The position numbers were made by a program, and so were the translations under genes. 46,701 nt of DNA, taken from contig NZ_MBLO01000228.1 in the NCBI RefSeq assembly GCF_001854805.1, positions 1 through 46,701 of the forward strand. Reading direction: 5' to 3'. This document shows, piece by piece, positions 1 to 11,793 of this stretch (within the stretch, counting starts at the first letter, position 1; each line of letters opens with the position of its first letter). The stretch is from Pseudofrankia coriaricola (GTDB taxonomy: Bacteria; Actinomycetota; Actinomycetes; Frankiales; Frankiaceae). A model generated the notes under the pieces. It worked only from the letters and a program-made list of their open reading frames with translations. It had not been told where the DNA came from and searched no databases.

Positions 1-1403
1 CGATAGGCGCCCAGGTACATCGGGACGGGGCTGGACCCCCCCGATGAGCGCTCCGGCCCGTCGGCCGAGGGCCCGCCGGCCAGCGGCCCGCCGCCATCGC
101 CTCCCCCGCCGGGGGCGGACTTCCCGGCGGCGGTGACGTCCTCGCCCGTAGCCGGCGTACTGGCGCCGCCCGAGCCTGCGACAGCACGGGCGCCCCCGTC
201 TGGCCCGTCTCCCGCGTCGGCGCCTGCGCGGCCGCCCGCGTCGGCGTGGGTCTCGGTGCCCGTCTCGGCGCCGCCGGCGGGCGCCGTGCCCGCGGCGTCA
301 CCGCCGGGCGGATCCGCGGCGACGGTCGAGGAGACCTCCGCGGCGGGATCCGTGGCCGTGAGCGCCATGGGGCCTTCGGCCGCTCCGGGCTCCGCCGGTC
401 CGCCAGGCGTGGGCTCGACGAGGCTCCGCCCCGCCGGGAGGCCCGGATCTGTGTCAGCGGATCGACCGGACGGCCCTTCGGCGTCGGCGACGGCGTCGGG
501 CCCTTCGGCCGCCGGGGCGGCGGACTCAGCGCGCGCGGCGGAGCCGGGCTCGGGGGCGGCGGCCAGCGACGGCTGCCCCGGCGGCGCCGGGGCGGCAAGC
601 GGCTCGGGAGCGGATGCCACCGGCTCGGCGGTCGGGTCCTCGGCCCCGGCGCGCCCGCGGGCCGCCGCGTACACCTCGTCGCGGTAGCCGAGCCGGTCGA
701 TCAGGCCGGCGCCGAGCGCCACCCGCGCCGACAGCGGCCCCGCGTCGACCAGCGAGCGCACCCGGTCCGAAGGCAGCCGCCGGCCGGCGACGATGCCCGC
801 GATGATCTCGTCGGCGCAGGACTCGACCACCCGCGTGGTCGCCTCCAGGTGGGCGGGGGTGAAGCCGCGCTCGACGAACGTGTTGACGGCGTTCTTGTAC
901 TCGTGCCTCGCTCCGAGCTCGGTGGTCACGCCGAGGCGGTCGAGCGCGTCGCGCAGGAACGGGGTGTGGCTGGCGACGCCGGTGAGCCCGAGGTCACCTG
1001 GCGGGGCGAGCCAGATCTGGTCGAAGGCGCAGGCCAGGTAGTACGGGACGGTCCCACCGCCGAACTCGCCGAACGTGTCGGCGTAGGCGATCGTGAACTT
1101 CCCGGCCGCGCGGAACTCGGCGACGGCATCCCGGATCTCCTGCGCCCGCGAGAGCGGCATCCCGCAGCTGGCGACGTGCGCGACGAGCACCCGGGTCCTG
1201 GGATCGAGCGCGGCCCGGCGCAGGCCGTCCACGAGATCGCGCAGCGTCTGGCGGTGCCGGCCCCGCCAGGCGGCCAGGGGGTCGTCGACGGCCCCCTCGA
1301 TCGGGTCGACCGTGAGGTCCAGCTCCAGGATCAGCGGGGCGTTGCGCCGGGCGGCCAGCGCGCGGATCTCGGCGATCGCGTGGCGGGGCGTCGTCGTCTC
1401 CAT
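1..1403 (-). CDS. sppA: Signal peptide peptidase SppA-like S49 protease (partial, C-terminus off window)
   Basis: The minus frame stays open from ATG at 1403 to the window edge, giving 467 codons. Residues 1-250 read like the N-terminal half of actinobacterial SppA (family S49): LILELDLT near residue 24, an oxyanion-type segment HVASCGMPLSRAQEIRD, YADTFGEFGGGTVPYYLA, ATTRVVESCADEIIAGIV, and RVALGAGLIDRLGYRDEVY ending at residue 245. The family degrades cleaved signal peptides at the membrane. From about residue 247 to 460 there is an Ala/Pro/Gly/Glu-rich low-complexity stretch with no visible fold, after which MYLGAY looks like the family sequence resuming. Such a long insertion is unusual for SppA. 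It lies 70 bp downstream of mazG and probably shares its transcript. The catalytic Ser/Lys region expected in the C-terminal half is not in the window. Confidence 0.8.
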   Translation of the reverse strand, partial: METTTPRHAIAEIRALAARRNAPLILELDLTVDPIEGAVDDPLAAWRGRHRQTLRDLVDGLRRAALDPRTRVLVAHVASCGMPLSRAQEIRDAVAEFRAAGKFTIAYADTFGEFGGGTVPYYLACAFDQIWLAPPGDLGLTGVASHTPFLRDALDRLGVTTELGARHEYKNAVNTFVERGFTPAHLEATTRVVESCADEIIAGIVAGRRLPSDRVRSLVDAGPLSARVALGAGLIDRLGYRDEVYAAARGRAGAEDPTAEPVASAPEPLAAPAPPGQPSLAAAPEPGSAARAESAAPAAEGPDAVADAEGPSGRSADTDPGLPAGRSLVEPTPGGPAEPGAAEGPMALTATDPAAEVSSTVAADPPGGDAAGTAPAGGAETGTETHADAGGRAGADAGDGPDGGARAVAGSGGASTPATGEDVTAAGKSAPGGGGDGGGPLAGGPSADGPERSSGGSSPVPMYLGAY

Positions 1404-1473
1404 GCCCAGAGGCTACGACCGCGCCAATGTCACCGTAACCACCCATCGCACTCCCAACGTGAACCCAAATCGG

Positions 1474-2730
1474 TCAGGAGGTGCGCGGCGGCCACCGGAG
1501 GCGCCAGTCGGCCGAGCCCTGCGCGGCCGGATCCACGGCGTCGGCGTGGGCGGACTCCTCGGCCCGCGCCAGGGCGTCACGGAAGACGCGGGCACGAGCG
1601 CGCAGGGCGGCCTCCGGGTCGACACCGGCGGCTTCGGCCAGCGCGGCGGCGGCGAACAGCAGGTCGCCGATCCCGCGCTCATCCAGCTCCGGGCCGGCCG
1701 CGATCGCGACGACCGCCGCGGCGGGCGTGCCAGGACCGCCCGCCACGGGCAGGCCCTCGGATGCCACGTCGTCGACCGTCGCGGCACCGGTCTCGGCCCA
1801 CGGCGCGGCGGGCAGGACGAGGTCGGCGGGGACGCCGATCTTGCGGGCGCGGCTCTGCAGCTTCGCGGCGAGCGCGAGAGCCGGCTGGGTCAGCGGGACG
1901 CCGTCGGTGACCGAACGCCGGCTTTTCTCGGCGGCCTTGATGGCGTCCCAGTTGGTGACCACCTCGTCCGCGCCGGCGACGGCCACGTCGCCGAACACGT
2001 GCGGGTGCCGTCGCACCAGCTTGTCCACGAGCCCGGCGGCGACCTCGTCCACATCGAACCGGCCACCGCCCCGGTCCACGTCGCCGTCGGCCGCCTCCTG
2101 CGCGACCCGCGCGTGGAACAGGACCTGCATCAGCACGTCGCCGAGCTCCTCGCGCAGCTCGGCCGGCTGGGCGTCCTCGATCGCCTGGTAGGCCTCGTAG
2201 GCCTCCTCCAGCAGGTACGGCGCGAGTGAGGCGTGGGTCTGCTTCGCGTCCCACGGGCAGCCGCCGGGCGAGCGCAGCCGGTCCATCACGGCGACCGCGT
2301 CCAGCAGGACCGCGCCCGCCACGTCGTGCGTCCCCGCGACGACGCGCACCGCCTCCGGCTCGGTGCCCGCGCGTGCGCGCAGGGCGGCGTCGAGCCTGGC
2401 TGCGGGACCGGGCCAGCCCGCCGCCGGCTCGAGCAGCCACGCAACCTCGTCCACGCCGGCCGCCGCGGCGGCGGCGCGCAGCCAGGCGAGCACCCAACCG
2501 GCGCTTTCGGCCCCGTCGGCCCCCTCGGCCGGCCCGGACGGCTCCGGCGTGGCGAGGACCTCGACGCCGACGCCGGCCGCGCGCAACGCGGCGAGCTGAG
2601 GGTGTGTCGGGTCGGCGCAGCGCACCGGGACCCGGCGGACCAGGTCCCAGGCCTCGGCGGTGAGCAGGCCCGGCGCGACCCGGGCGCTGGTCGCGAGCAA
2701 CGTGACCCGGGCCGGGCCGGCCCCGGTCAC
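1474..2730 (-). CDS. mazG: Nucleoside triphosphate pyrophosphohydrolase MazG
   Basis: A 418-residue MazG protein, which hydrolyses (d)NTPs to NMP and pyrophosphate as a housecleaning enzyme. The MazG domain spans roughly residues 140-300. The Mg-binding EExxE motif is EEAYE (175-179) and the partner ExxD motif is EELGD (194-198). Further family blocks are GGCPWDAKQTHASLAPYLLEE, RRHPHVFGD, NWDAIKAAEK and KLQSRARKIGVP. Residues 1-135 form the less conserved N-terminal extension seen in actinobacterial members, and the last 120 residues are Ala-rich. The GTG start at 2730 overlaps the stop of the SurA-like lipoprotein gene by four bases (GTGA), which indicates translational coupling. Nothing looks damaged. 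Confidence 0.93.
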   Translation of the reverse strand: MTGAGPARVTLLATSARVAPGLLTAEAWDLVRRVPVRCADPTHPQLAALRAAGVGVEVLATPEPSGPAEGADGAESAGWVLAWLRAAAAAAGVDEVAWLLEPAAGWPGPAARLDAALRARAGTEPEAVRVVAGTHDVAGAVLLDAVAVMDRLRSPGGCPWDAKQTHASLAPYLLEEAYEAYQAIEDAQPAELREELGDVLMQVLFHARVAQEAADGDVDRGGGRFDVDEVAAGLVDKLVRRHPHVFGDVAVAGADEVVTNWDAIKAAEKSRRSVTDGVPLTQPALALAAKLQSRARKIGVPADLVLPAAPWAETGAATVDDVASEGLPVAGGPGTPAAAVVAIAAGPELDERGIGDLLFAAAALAEAAGVDPEAALRARARVFRDALARAEESAHADAVDPAAQGSADWRLRWPPRTS

Positions 2731-3572
2731 GACAGGCTCAGCTGCGGAACCGGCGTCGGCGTGGTCGCGATGGAGCCGGACTGCGCCAGCACCTGCAGGT
2801 CATCGACGCTCCAGGTCCCGAACCGGGGGCTCACCGACACCCCCAGCTGGCGGGAGACCTTGACCAGCTCGGGGGTGACCTTGTCCGTCCGGGCGGTTCC
2901 CATGACGATGTCGTGGGCCAGGAAGGACCGCAGCTGCGCGTAGCTGAGCGGCAGGGACTTCACCCCGAACTGGGCCAGCAGCGCGTCGTAGGCCGACTTC
3001 GCCTGCGCGTCCGAGCCGACCAGGTCCGGCGCGATCCGGTCCGCGATCTTGGACTCGAGCGCGTCGACGTGTACCTGCGCCCGCACGTCCTGCGGCGCGA
3101 ACCCGAGCACCCCGACGGCGTCCTCGAAGGCCGGGATGCCGCCGGCCTGGGTCACCGCGAGCGCCTGGTAGTAGGCGTCGAAGTCCTGCGAGGTGAGCGT
3201 GATCCCGAGCTCGTGCGCCTTCGCCTCATCCAGCCTGAGCCGGATGAGGGTGTTCAGCGCGCGGCGCTGCACGAGGTAATGGGTGACCGGGCCCTGCTGG
3301 GCTTCACGCTGCGCGACCACATCAGGATGCGCGGCGGCGTACGCCTTGTAGGCGGCCATGCCGCGGTCCGCGATGGCGCTCACGGTGGCCGTCTCGATCT
3401 TCTGGTCGTCGACCTGCGCGGCGGCGCCGGCATGGCTCGTGCAGGCGGTCATCGCCACCGCGACCAGCGCGAGCGCGGCACCCAACAGCGTCGCCCGAAA
3501 TGAGGACCGCCGGGCGCGCGAAGGAAGATCATTTTCGCGCACCCTTTGGCCGTGCAGACGTGGTGACTTCAC
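2727..3572 (-). CDS. SurA N-terminal domain-like lipoprotein
   Basis: A probable exported lipoprotein of about 281 residues. A basic N-terminus is followed by a hydrophobic stretch (ATLLGAALALVAVAM) and a lipobox MTAC with Cys44. The mature part is helical and resembles the SurA/foldase N-terminal chaperone module (LNTLIRLRLDEAKAHELGITLTSQ), with no PPIase domain. A role in folding secreted proteins is inferred. Three starts are possible: ATG 3635, GTG 3572 and GTG 3542. I prefer 3572 because a TAACGT -10 hexamer lies exactly 7 nt upstream, the usual layout of a leaderless actinobacterial mRNA. ATG 3635 has an AAGGG in reach but lies inside a 31-bp repeat. Between 3512 and 3544 the gene reads through a hairpin element also found in the 5' end of tyrS. 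The stop overlaps mazG. Confidence 0.75.
   Translation of the reverse strand: MKSPRLHGQRVRENDLPSRARRSSFRATLLGAALALVAVAMTACTSHAGAAAQVDDQKIETATVSAIADRGMAAYKAYAAAHPDVVAQREAQQGPVTHYLVQRRALNTLIRLRLDEAKAHELGITLTSQDFDAYYQALAVTQAGGIPAFEDAVGVLGFAPQDVRAQVHVDALESKIADRIAPDLVGSDAQAKSAYDALLAQFGVKSLPLSYAQLRSFLAHDIVMGTARTDKVTPELVKVSRQLGVSVSPRFGTWSVDDLQVLAQSGSIATTPTPVPQLSLS
3512..3544 (-). repeat. Hairpin element, copy 1 (inside the SurA-like gene)
   Basis: An 11-bp stem (GGGTGCGCGAA paired with TTCGCGCGCCC, one G-T wobble) with an 11-nt loop, preceded on the minus strand by GGCCAAA. Copy 2 lies at 34096-34128 in tyrS. Both are read in the same frame, giving similar peptides (QRVRENDLPSRARR here). One stem pair differs as C-G versus T-A between copies, so pairing is kept. 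Confidence 0.8.
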
Positions 3573-3579
3573 GGACGCC

Positions 3580-3585
3580 ACGTTA
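3580..3585 (-). promoter_or_regulatory. Candidate -10 element for leaderless start of the lipoprotein gene
   Basis: TAACGT on the minus strand, followed by 7 nt and GTG at 3572. This TANNNT-N7-GTG layout is typical of leaderless actinobacterial transcripts. No good -35 is visible. Confidence 0.4.
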
Positions 3586-3604
3586 GCTGCCCTAACAGGG
3601 GTGA

Positions 3605-3893
3605 CGCACCCGACCCTGTCCCAATGCCTCACCATTCACCGCCCTTCACGCCCGGAAGCTCAGAACACGCGGTCAACTGTGTGCTACCAACCCAACCACG
3701 ACCAGTGACGGCGCATCAGCGCTGGCACCAACCCAACCACGTCAGTGATCCGGAACCAGACGGACCACCGCCATAGCACCGAGCCGGAACTGCCCGAGAG
3801 GGCGCTCAGCGCCCGACAGGCGGTGCCCGGCGCCGGGCGCGAAGCGTCAGGCGCGGGACCGCCGCACCCGACCCTGTCCCAATGCCTCACCAT
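3605..3893. repeat. 31-bp direct repeat pair bracketing intergenic repeat material
   Basis: An identical 31-bp sequence (core CACCCGACCCTGTCCCAATG) occurs at 3605-3635 and 3863-3893. Between them lie two copies of a 15-mer, ACCAACCCAACCACG (3686-3700, 3727-3741), and a member of the dispersed composite repeat family. The 267-bp gap between mfd and the lipoprotein gene holds no convincing gene. Confidence 0.85.
3686..3862. repeat. Dispersed intergenic composite repeat, copy A
   Basis: Contains CCAGTGACGGCGCATCAGCGC, then ACCACCGCCATAGCACCGAG, then the palindromic core GAGGGCGCTCAGCGCCCGA (about 3797-3815), then a GC-rich tail with GCCCGGCGCCGGGC. The same blocks recur in the same order near 10.5, 13.2 and 40.1 kb. 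The hairpins here may also terminate mfd transcription. Confidence 0.75.
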
Positions 3894-3902
3894 CGACCGA
3901 CC

Positions 3903-7597
<3,695 letters not shown>

Positions 7598-7601
<4 letters not shown>

Positions 7602-8008
7602 CGGATCCGTCCCGGCCTCTTCCAGGTCCGGCGCGACCGCCGGACCTTGGATGTCGGTGTGTGCCCGCGCGGGCGCACGGTCTGGACTACAACAACGTCT
7701 CGGACTACAACGTCAGCCGGGCCGCGGCTTCTGCCGGCACACGGCACCGGAACTTCGGGCAGTTCTGGGCGCACGGCCGGGCGCCCGTCCGGCGGCCCGC
7801 TCGCCTGGCGGGCCTGAAGCAGGCCGTCGCCCGACCTGGATAAGGCCGTACCCCGTTCTGGTGCCCGCCGCGCCCGCGGCTGGCCGTCGGGCTTCCCGTC
7901 CGGTCCGCTGACCCAGATCTGCCGAGGCCCCTGCGCGCGACGACCATCAGGATAAACGATCATGAGGCCACGCGCGGCCAGAAGCCCGATAACAGCGAAC
8001 AACTCCAT
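7598..8008 (-). CDS. Possible small hypothetical protein upstream of mfd
   Basis: An open frame of 136 residues starting [20 protein letters not shown], with a hydrophobic N-terminus and a basic, low-complexity C-terminus. I recognise no family. The case for it is positional: its TGA overlaps the mfd ATG as ATGA, the signature of a coupled gene pair. A TACCCT hexamer lies 4 nt before the ATG, so a leaderless start is conceivable, but there is no Shine-Dalgarno sequence. The case against is its low-complexity composition in a very GC-rich region where long chance frames are common. The rest of the 7602-8203 gap shows nothing clear apart from a short direct repeat near 7681-7715 (GGACTACAACAACGTCTC / GGACTACAACGTC). 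Confidence 0.3.
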
Positions 8009-8203
8009 GGTCAGGGTACGGGAGGTCCCGGCTGCCCGCGCCGGCTCGTCCCCCCACCGAATTCGCCGGCCGCGGCCACCCGCCGAACGGGCGCACGCGG
8101 GATTGACGGGGTGGGCCGAATGGTCGGCGCGACGTACAGTCATCTGCCATCAGCTGGCCGGCCCGGTAGGGGCCTGCCAGTCTCACTTGACGTAAGGGTA
8201 GAG

Positions 8204-8644
8204 TTGTCCACCACGCGCCGTGGCCAGTCCACGCCAAGAACCGGTCGCGCCGACCTCTACCAGATCGGGGACGTCGCCGAGCGGGTCGACCTGTCGTTGC
8301 GCACCGTCCGCTACTACGAGGAGGCCGGTCTGCTGATGCCGGCCGGGCGTACCGCCGGCGGCTTCCGGCTGTACGACGAGGACACCGTGGAGCGGCTTTT
8401 CCTGATCAAGATGATGAAGCCCCTTGGCTTCACCCTTGAGGAGATGCGATCACTACTCACTCTGCGCGACGAGCTCTCGCGTCCGGGCCTTGCCCTGGAC
8501 GCGCGGGCCGCGCTGGAGGAGCGCTTGCGCACGTGGGTGGTGCTCGCCGAGGAGAAGCTGGCCGCCCTGCGCCAGCAGGTCGGCGTCGCGGAGGCATTCG
8601 TCTCCGGCCTGTACGACGACGCCGACCGATCGCGCCGCGGGTAG
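8204..8644 (+). CDS. MerR-family transcriptional regulator
   Basis: About 146 residues. The N-terminal winged helix-turn-helix is typical of MerR: LYQIGDVAERVDLSLRTVRYYEEAGLL, then GRTAGGFRLYDEDTVERLFLIKMMKPLGFTLEEMRSLL, followed by a long dimerisation helix (DARAALEERLRTWVVLAEEKLAALRQQV). No metal-binding Cys cluster follows, so the effector is unknown. I chose the TTG at 8204 because AAGGG sits 5 nt upstream and the sequence before it is not MerR-like; the frame is open back to an ATG at 8111. It stands alone between mfd (divergent) and a GH26-like gene (convergent), so its target cannot be named. Confidence 0.85.
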   Translation: MSTTRRGQSTPRTGRADLYQIGDVAERVDLSLRTVRYYEEAGLLMPAGRTAGGFRLYDEDTVERLFLIKMMKPLGFTLEEMRSLLTLRDELSRPGLALDARAALEERLRTWVVLAEEKLAALRQQVGVAEAFVSGLYDDADRSRRG

Positions 8645-8682
8645 CGGGCAGCCCCAGCCCCGAACCACACAGGCAGGGTGTC

Positions 8683-8705
8683 GCGCGCCCGCAAGGCGGG
8701 CGCGC
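8683..8705. terminator. Bidirectional hairpin terminator between merR-like and GH26-like genes
   Basis: A perfect 10-bp inverted repeat (GCGCGCCCGC and GCGGGCGCGC) with a 3-nt loop, placed between two convergent genes. No T-tract. Confidence 0.65.
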
Positions 8706-8715
8706 CGCGCTCGTT

Positions 8716-10008
8716 CTACTGGCTGGCCGACCAGAGCGAGCGGTAGGCCGCCGAGCCGTTGGGCTGCTGCACGGGGTTCGTGAGCGACGAGTTCACGTTG
8801 CGAGGGTCGCTGTCGTTGAAGTAGGCCTCGTAGGCGAGCATGCCCCTGTACTGCCGGAAGAGCCTGGCCATCTGCTGGATGTAGAACGGGTTGTCGCCGC
8901 CGGCCTGGCCCGCCTGGCCCGCCGGGGTGCCCTTGTCGACCAGCCCCCATTCCGGCACGGAGAACAGCTTGTTGTGCAGCTGCGCGAAGTTGATCACATA
9001 GCACGGCCCCGGCAGCAGCGGACCGTCCTCGCACTTGGCGTTGAACGACCCGGTGTCGTAGCTCGGCGGGTACTGGTCGTAGGTGTCGATCCCGATCACG
9101 TCGACGACATCGTCACCCGGGTAGGCGGAGAACGGGTCGCCGCCGTTTGGCAGCGTGGTGCGCGCGTTGATCGTCCAGTCGATCCGCACCCGCGGGGCCA
9201 CCGAGATCAGCGCGAGGGCCTCGTGGCGGAAGCACTGGACCCACTGCTGGGGGTTGGCGGCCTTCCAGGCGAACCACTTGCCGTTGAACTCCCAGCCGAT
9301 GCGGACGAACGAGTCCGATCGTCCCTGCCGGTTAAGCCAGTTGCCGAACTTGCGAAACTGGACGTCGAAGGCGCCGGAGGCACACTCCGCCATGCGCTGC
9401 TGGTTCCAGGTGTCGACGTTCGTGCCCGATGGCGGTTCCGGAAACATCGGCACGGAGACAACCCAGGTGCCGGGGAAGCTGCTGAAGTGGTTGGCGCTGT
9501 CGCCGATCCACGGTCCGGTGATCGACCCCCAGCTGTCGCGAGCGGTGAACATGACCACCACGTCGTTGGGCCGGCCGCGGTAGCTCGCGAAGGTGTTCGC
9601 CTGGCCGCTGTTGCCGGCGGACATCCCTGTCGGCCACGGGCCGTTGGTTCTCGCGGGCTGCGCGCGAGGCCGGGCGGGTGGCCCGCCGGGGGCGACGGCC
9701 GGCGCGGACGCGGCCGCCATGGCGGGGCCGGCGGGGGAGGCGGACGCGGCGGATGTCGAGGCGGCGGCCGCGAAGCCCCCGTCGTCGTCCTCGTGTTTGC
9801 CCGACTTGGGAGTCACCGCCCAGGCGGTGAGGCCCAGCACCAGGACGAGGGCGACCGCGATCCCCGGCAGCACGCGGCTTTTGAACCTCGCCCGGCCGCC
9901 CGAACGCTCGACCAGCCAGTCGTACCAGCGATGGGCCTCGTCACCGTAGTAGCGCAGCTCCTCGCGTGCGTGCTCCCGGGTCGATCCACCACGGCGGGTC
10001 ACCGACAC
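8716..10008 (-). CDS. Membrane-anchored GH26-like glycoside hydrolase (copy 1)
   Basis: A 430-residue protein with a cytoplasmic N-terminus, one membrane span (about residues 47-65) and an Ala/Pro-rich linker to residue 125, so the catalytic domain should face outward. That domain resembles GH26 (beta-mannanase/beta-glucanase clan A). RIGWEFNGKW supplies the likely acid/base Glu240 and SVPEWGLV the likely nucleophile Glu352, with IGIDTYD between them. The substrate is unknown. It is a clear paralogue of the lipoprotein at 19536-20666 (shared MFxxRDSWG, GWEFNG, YPGDDxVDxIG, FSVPEWG and SSLxNPV). The start is GTG 10008 with GGAGG 3 nt away; a second GTG six bases downstream is also possible. 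Trimming or release of the polysaccharide made by the neighbouring cluster is an inference. Confidence 0.8.
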   Translation of the reverse strand: MSVTRRGGSTREHAREELRYYGDEAHRWYDWLVERSGGRARFKSRVLPGIAVALVLVLGLTAWAVTPKSGKHEDDDGGFAAAASTSAASASPAGPAMAAASAPAVAPGGPPARPRAQPARTNGPWPTGMSAGNSGQANTFASYRGRPNDVVVMFTARDSWGSITGPWIGDSANHFSSFPGTWVVSVPMFPEPPSGTNVDTWNQQRMAECASGAFDVQFRKFGNWLNRQGRSDSFVRIGWEFNGKWFAWKAANPQQWVQCFRHEALALISVAPRVRIDWTINARTTLPNGGDPFSAYPGDDVVDVIGIDTYDQYPPSYDTGSFNAKCEDGPLLPGPCYVINFAQLHNKLFSVPEWGLVDKGTPAGQAGQAGGDNPFYIQQMARLFRQYRGMLAYEAYFNDSDPRNVNSSLTNPVQQPNGSAAYRSLWSASQ

Positions 10009-10939
10009 TCACCTCCGTCGCGGTGTGGCGCCACCCGACCAGGGCAGGGTGAGTCAGTGGCGCCCAAAAGGTACCGAAACTTACTACGTCCGCCGGCCGC
10101 GCCCCGGGGCAGCATGGCGAAGCCGAGCACGCCGCGACACGCCTGGACTCGCCGGATCTGAACGCGAGCACACACCGTGACCATCCCCAGGTCTTCCCTC
10201 GTTGCCGCCCAGCCTGGACAAGAACGGCAAGAACAAGAAGAGGACGCTTTACGCGAGCCGGTGGTTGCCAGCCCGGTACCCACGCACGAAGCCTGGTGAC
10301 GGACCAGGAAGGCATATCACCCGTTCCCAGGCAGCCCCGATCCACCGTGCGCCAAGCGGACGTTCAGGCACGCGCCGTTGTGAATCCGCCACTGTGCGAT
10401 CCCGGACACCCGCTGGGCTCCGACCAGCCCCAGCCCCCTACCACCGCCATAAGCCAGGGCCCGGAACCACCTAAGGAAGGCGCCCCGCGCCCGACAGACA
10501 TCCCGCCGGCTGACGCGTCACCCGCCGAAGCCGACGCGGCGCCCAAGCCGACGCGGCGCGTACCAGGGCCCGGTACCACGCAGGGAGGGCGCTCAGCGCC
10601 CGACCAGGCGGCGCCCGGTGGCGGGCGCGGAGCGTCCGGCCGCGGGACCGCCCCAGCCTGCGCGGACCGAGAAGTTCAGTACGGTACGGTTACTGCGGCA
10701 GCGTCCCGGACGTCACCGCGGGAGTGGGAGCAGCTGATCTTTCGGACCCGCCAGGACCCGCGGTCCCTGCCAGGGGAGCGGTCCCTGGCTCCCACCGGCG
10801 GCCCGGCCGTCTCGGCCACGACCGGCCAGGGCTGTGGCCACCTCGGCCAGGTCGCCCGACGTTGCCCCGGCCCGCTCGTTTGCCGGCAGACCAACGCCCG
10901 GGAGCATGCCCGGGTCCGACTCTGGGAGAACAAACAGCC
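10009..10939. other. Gene-free 931-bp gap carrying repeats and the rfbF upstream region
   Basis: No convincing gene. The stretch from about 10420 to 10660 is made of dispersed repeat blocks. Near 10677-10695 a TACGGTACGGTTAC stretch could supply plus-strand -10 hexamers for the rfbF operon, but I cannot assign a matching -35. The remainder lacks coding character in all frames. Confidence 0.6.
10420..10660. repeat. Dispersed intergenic composite repeat, copy B
   Basis: Contains CCACCGCCATAAGCCAGGGC, a partial duplicate of the CAGGGCCCGGNACCAC block, and the palindromic core GGAGGGCGCTCAGCGCCCGA (about 10582-10601), followed by GGCGGCGCCCGGTGGCGGGC and GGACCGCC. Block order matches copy A. Confidence 0.75.
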
Positions 10940-11779
10940 GTGACACCCCCGAGCTCGGCTTCCACGCCGGCCCGCACCGTCCCCGGCGCCGCGGACATCC
11001 CGGTCGTCATCCTCTGCGGTGGGATGGGCACCCGGCTGCGCGAGGCCAGCGAGAAGCTGCCGAAGCCGCTGGTCGACATCGGCGGCAAGCCGATCCTCTG
11101 GCACATCATGAAGACCTACGGGCACTACGGCTTCCGGCGCTTCATCCTGTGCCTTGGCTACAAGAGCGACGCCATCAAGAACTACTTCGTCAACTACCGC
11201 GAGCAGGTGGCGGACTTCACGCTGAAGCTTTCCGACGACCACACTCCCGAGTTCCACAACGCCGAGGGCGACGAGGACTGGGAGGTCACCTTCGCGGAGA
11301 CCGGCCTGCTCAACGGCACCGGGGCCCGGCTGCACCGCGTCCGCCAGTACCTCACCGGCCCACGTTTCCTGCTCACCTACGGTGACGGCGTCGGTGCCAT
11401 CGACGTGGCCGCGCTGTTCGACGCGCACCTGCGCGGCGGCCGGATGGGCACCGTGACCGGGGTGCGGCCCTCGAGCCGGTACGGAGAGCTGGAGACGGAC
11501 GGCGACGGCGTCACCCTGTTCGCCGAGAAGCCCCCGCAGACCGGCTGGGTCAGCGGTGGCTACTTCGTCTTCGAGCGCGAGTTCGCCGACAAGTACGTCG
11601 ACGACGACCCGTCGCTCATGTTGGAGCGTTACCCGCTGCAGCAGCTCGCCCGCGACCGGCAGCTCTCCCTGTACCCGCACGACGGGTTCTGGATGGGGAT
11701 GGACACGTTCCGGGACTGGACCGAGCTCAACCAGCTCTGGGATGCGGGCGCCGCTCCGTGGCGCGTCTGGACCGACTGA
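10940..11779 (+). CDS. rfbF: Glucose-1-phosphate cytidylyltransferase-like enzyme (RfbF family)
   Basis: A 279-residue nucleotidyltransferase with the signature VVILCGGMGTRLREASEKLPK followed by PLVDIGGKPILWHIMKTYGHYGF. The further RfbF blocks are FILCLGYKSDAIKNYFVNY, LLTYGDGVGAID, GVRPSSRYGEL, GWVSGGYFVFE and HDGFWMGMDTFRDW. RfbF makes CDP-glucose from CTP and glucose-1-phosphate, the entry step to CDP-activated deoxysugars. The GTG start at 10940 has GGGAGA about 10 nt upstream. It heads a plus-strand operon: the next gene begins 14 bp after its stop. A recognisable CDP-glucose 4,6-dehydratase does not follow; the extended SDR at 31322-32347 could supply a later step. Confidence 0.92.
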   Translation: MTPPSSASTPARTVPGAADIPVVILCGGMGTRLREASEKLPKPLVDIGGKPILWHIMKTYGHYGFRRFILCLGYKSDAIKNYFVNYREQVADFTLKLSDDHTPEFHNAEGDEDWEVTFAETGLLNGTGARLHRVRQYLTGPRFLLTYGDGVGAIDVAALFDAHLRGGRMGTVTGVRPSSRYGELETDGDGVTLFAEKPPQTGWVSGGYFVFEREFADKYVDDDPSLMLERYPLQQLARDRQLSLYPHDGFWMGMDTFRDWTELNQLWDAGAAPWRVWTD

Positions 11780-11793
11780 GTCCACTCGTCACC

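Noticed and set aside
246-1910. Long plus-strand open frame of 554 codons across the left edge
   Set aside because: It runs antisense to sppA and mazG, both of which have recognisable protein motifs; its Arg/Gly-rich translation is typical of the complement of GC-rich genes.
8186-8203. TTGACG in CACTTGACGTAAGGGTAGAG as a -35 promoter for the MerR gene
   Set aside because: The only -10-like hexamer (TAGAGT) is 6 nt away, far too close; the AAGGG here works better as the ribosome binding site for TTG 8204.
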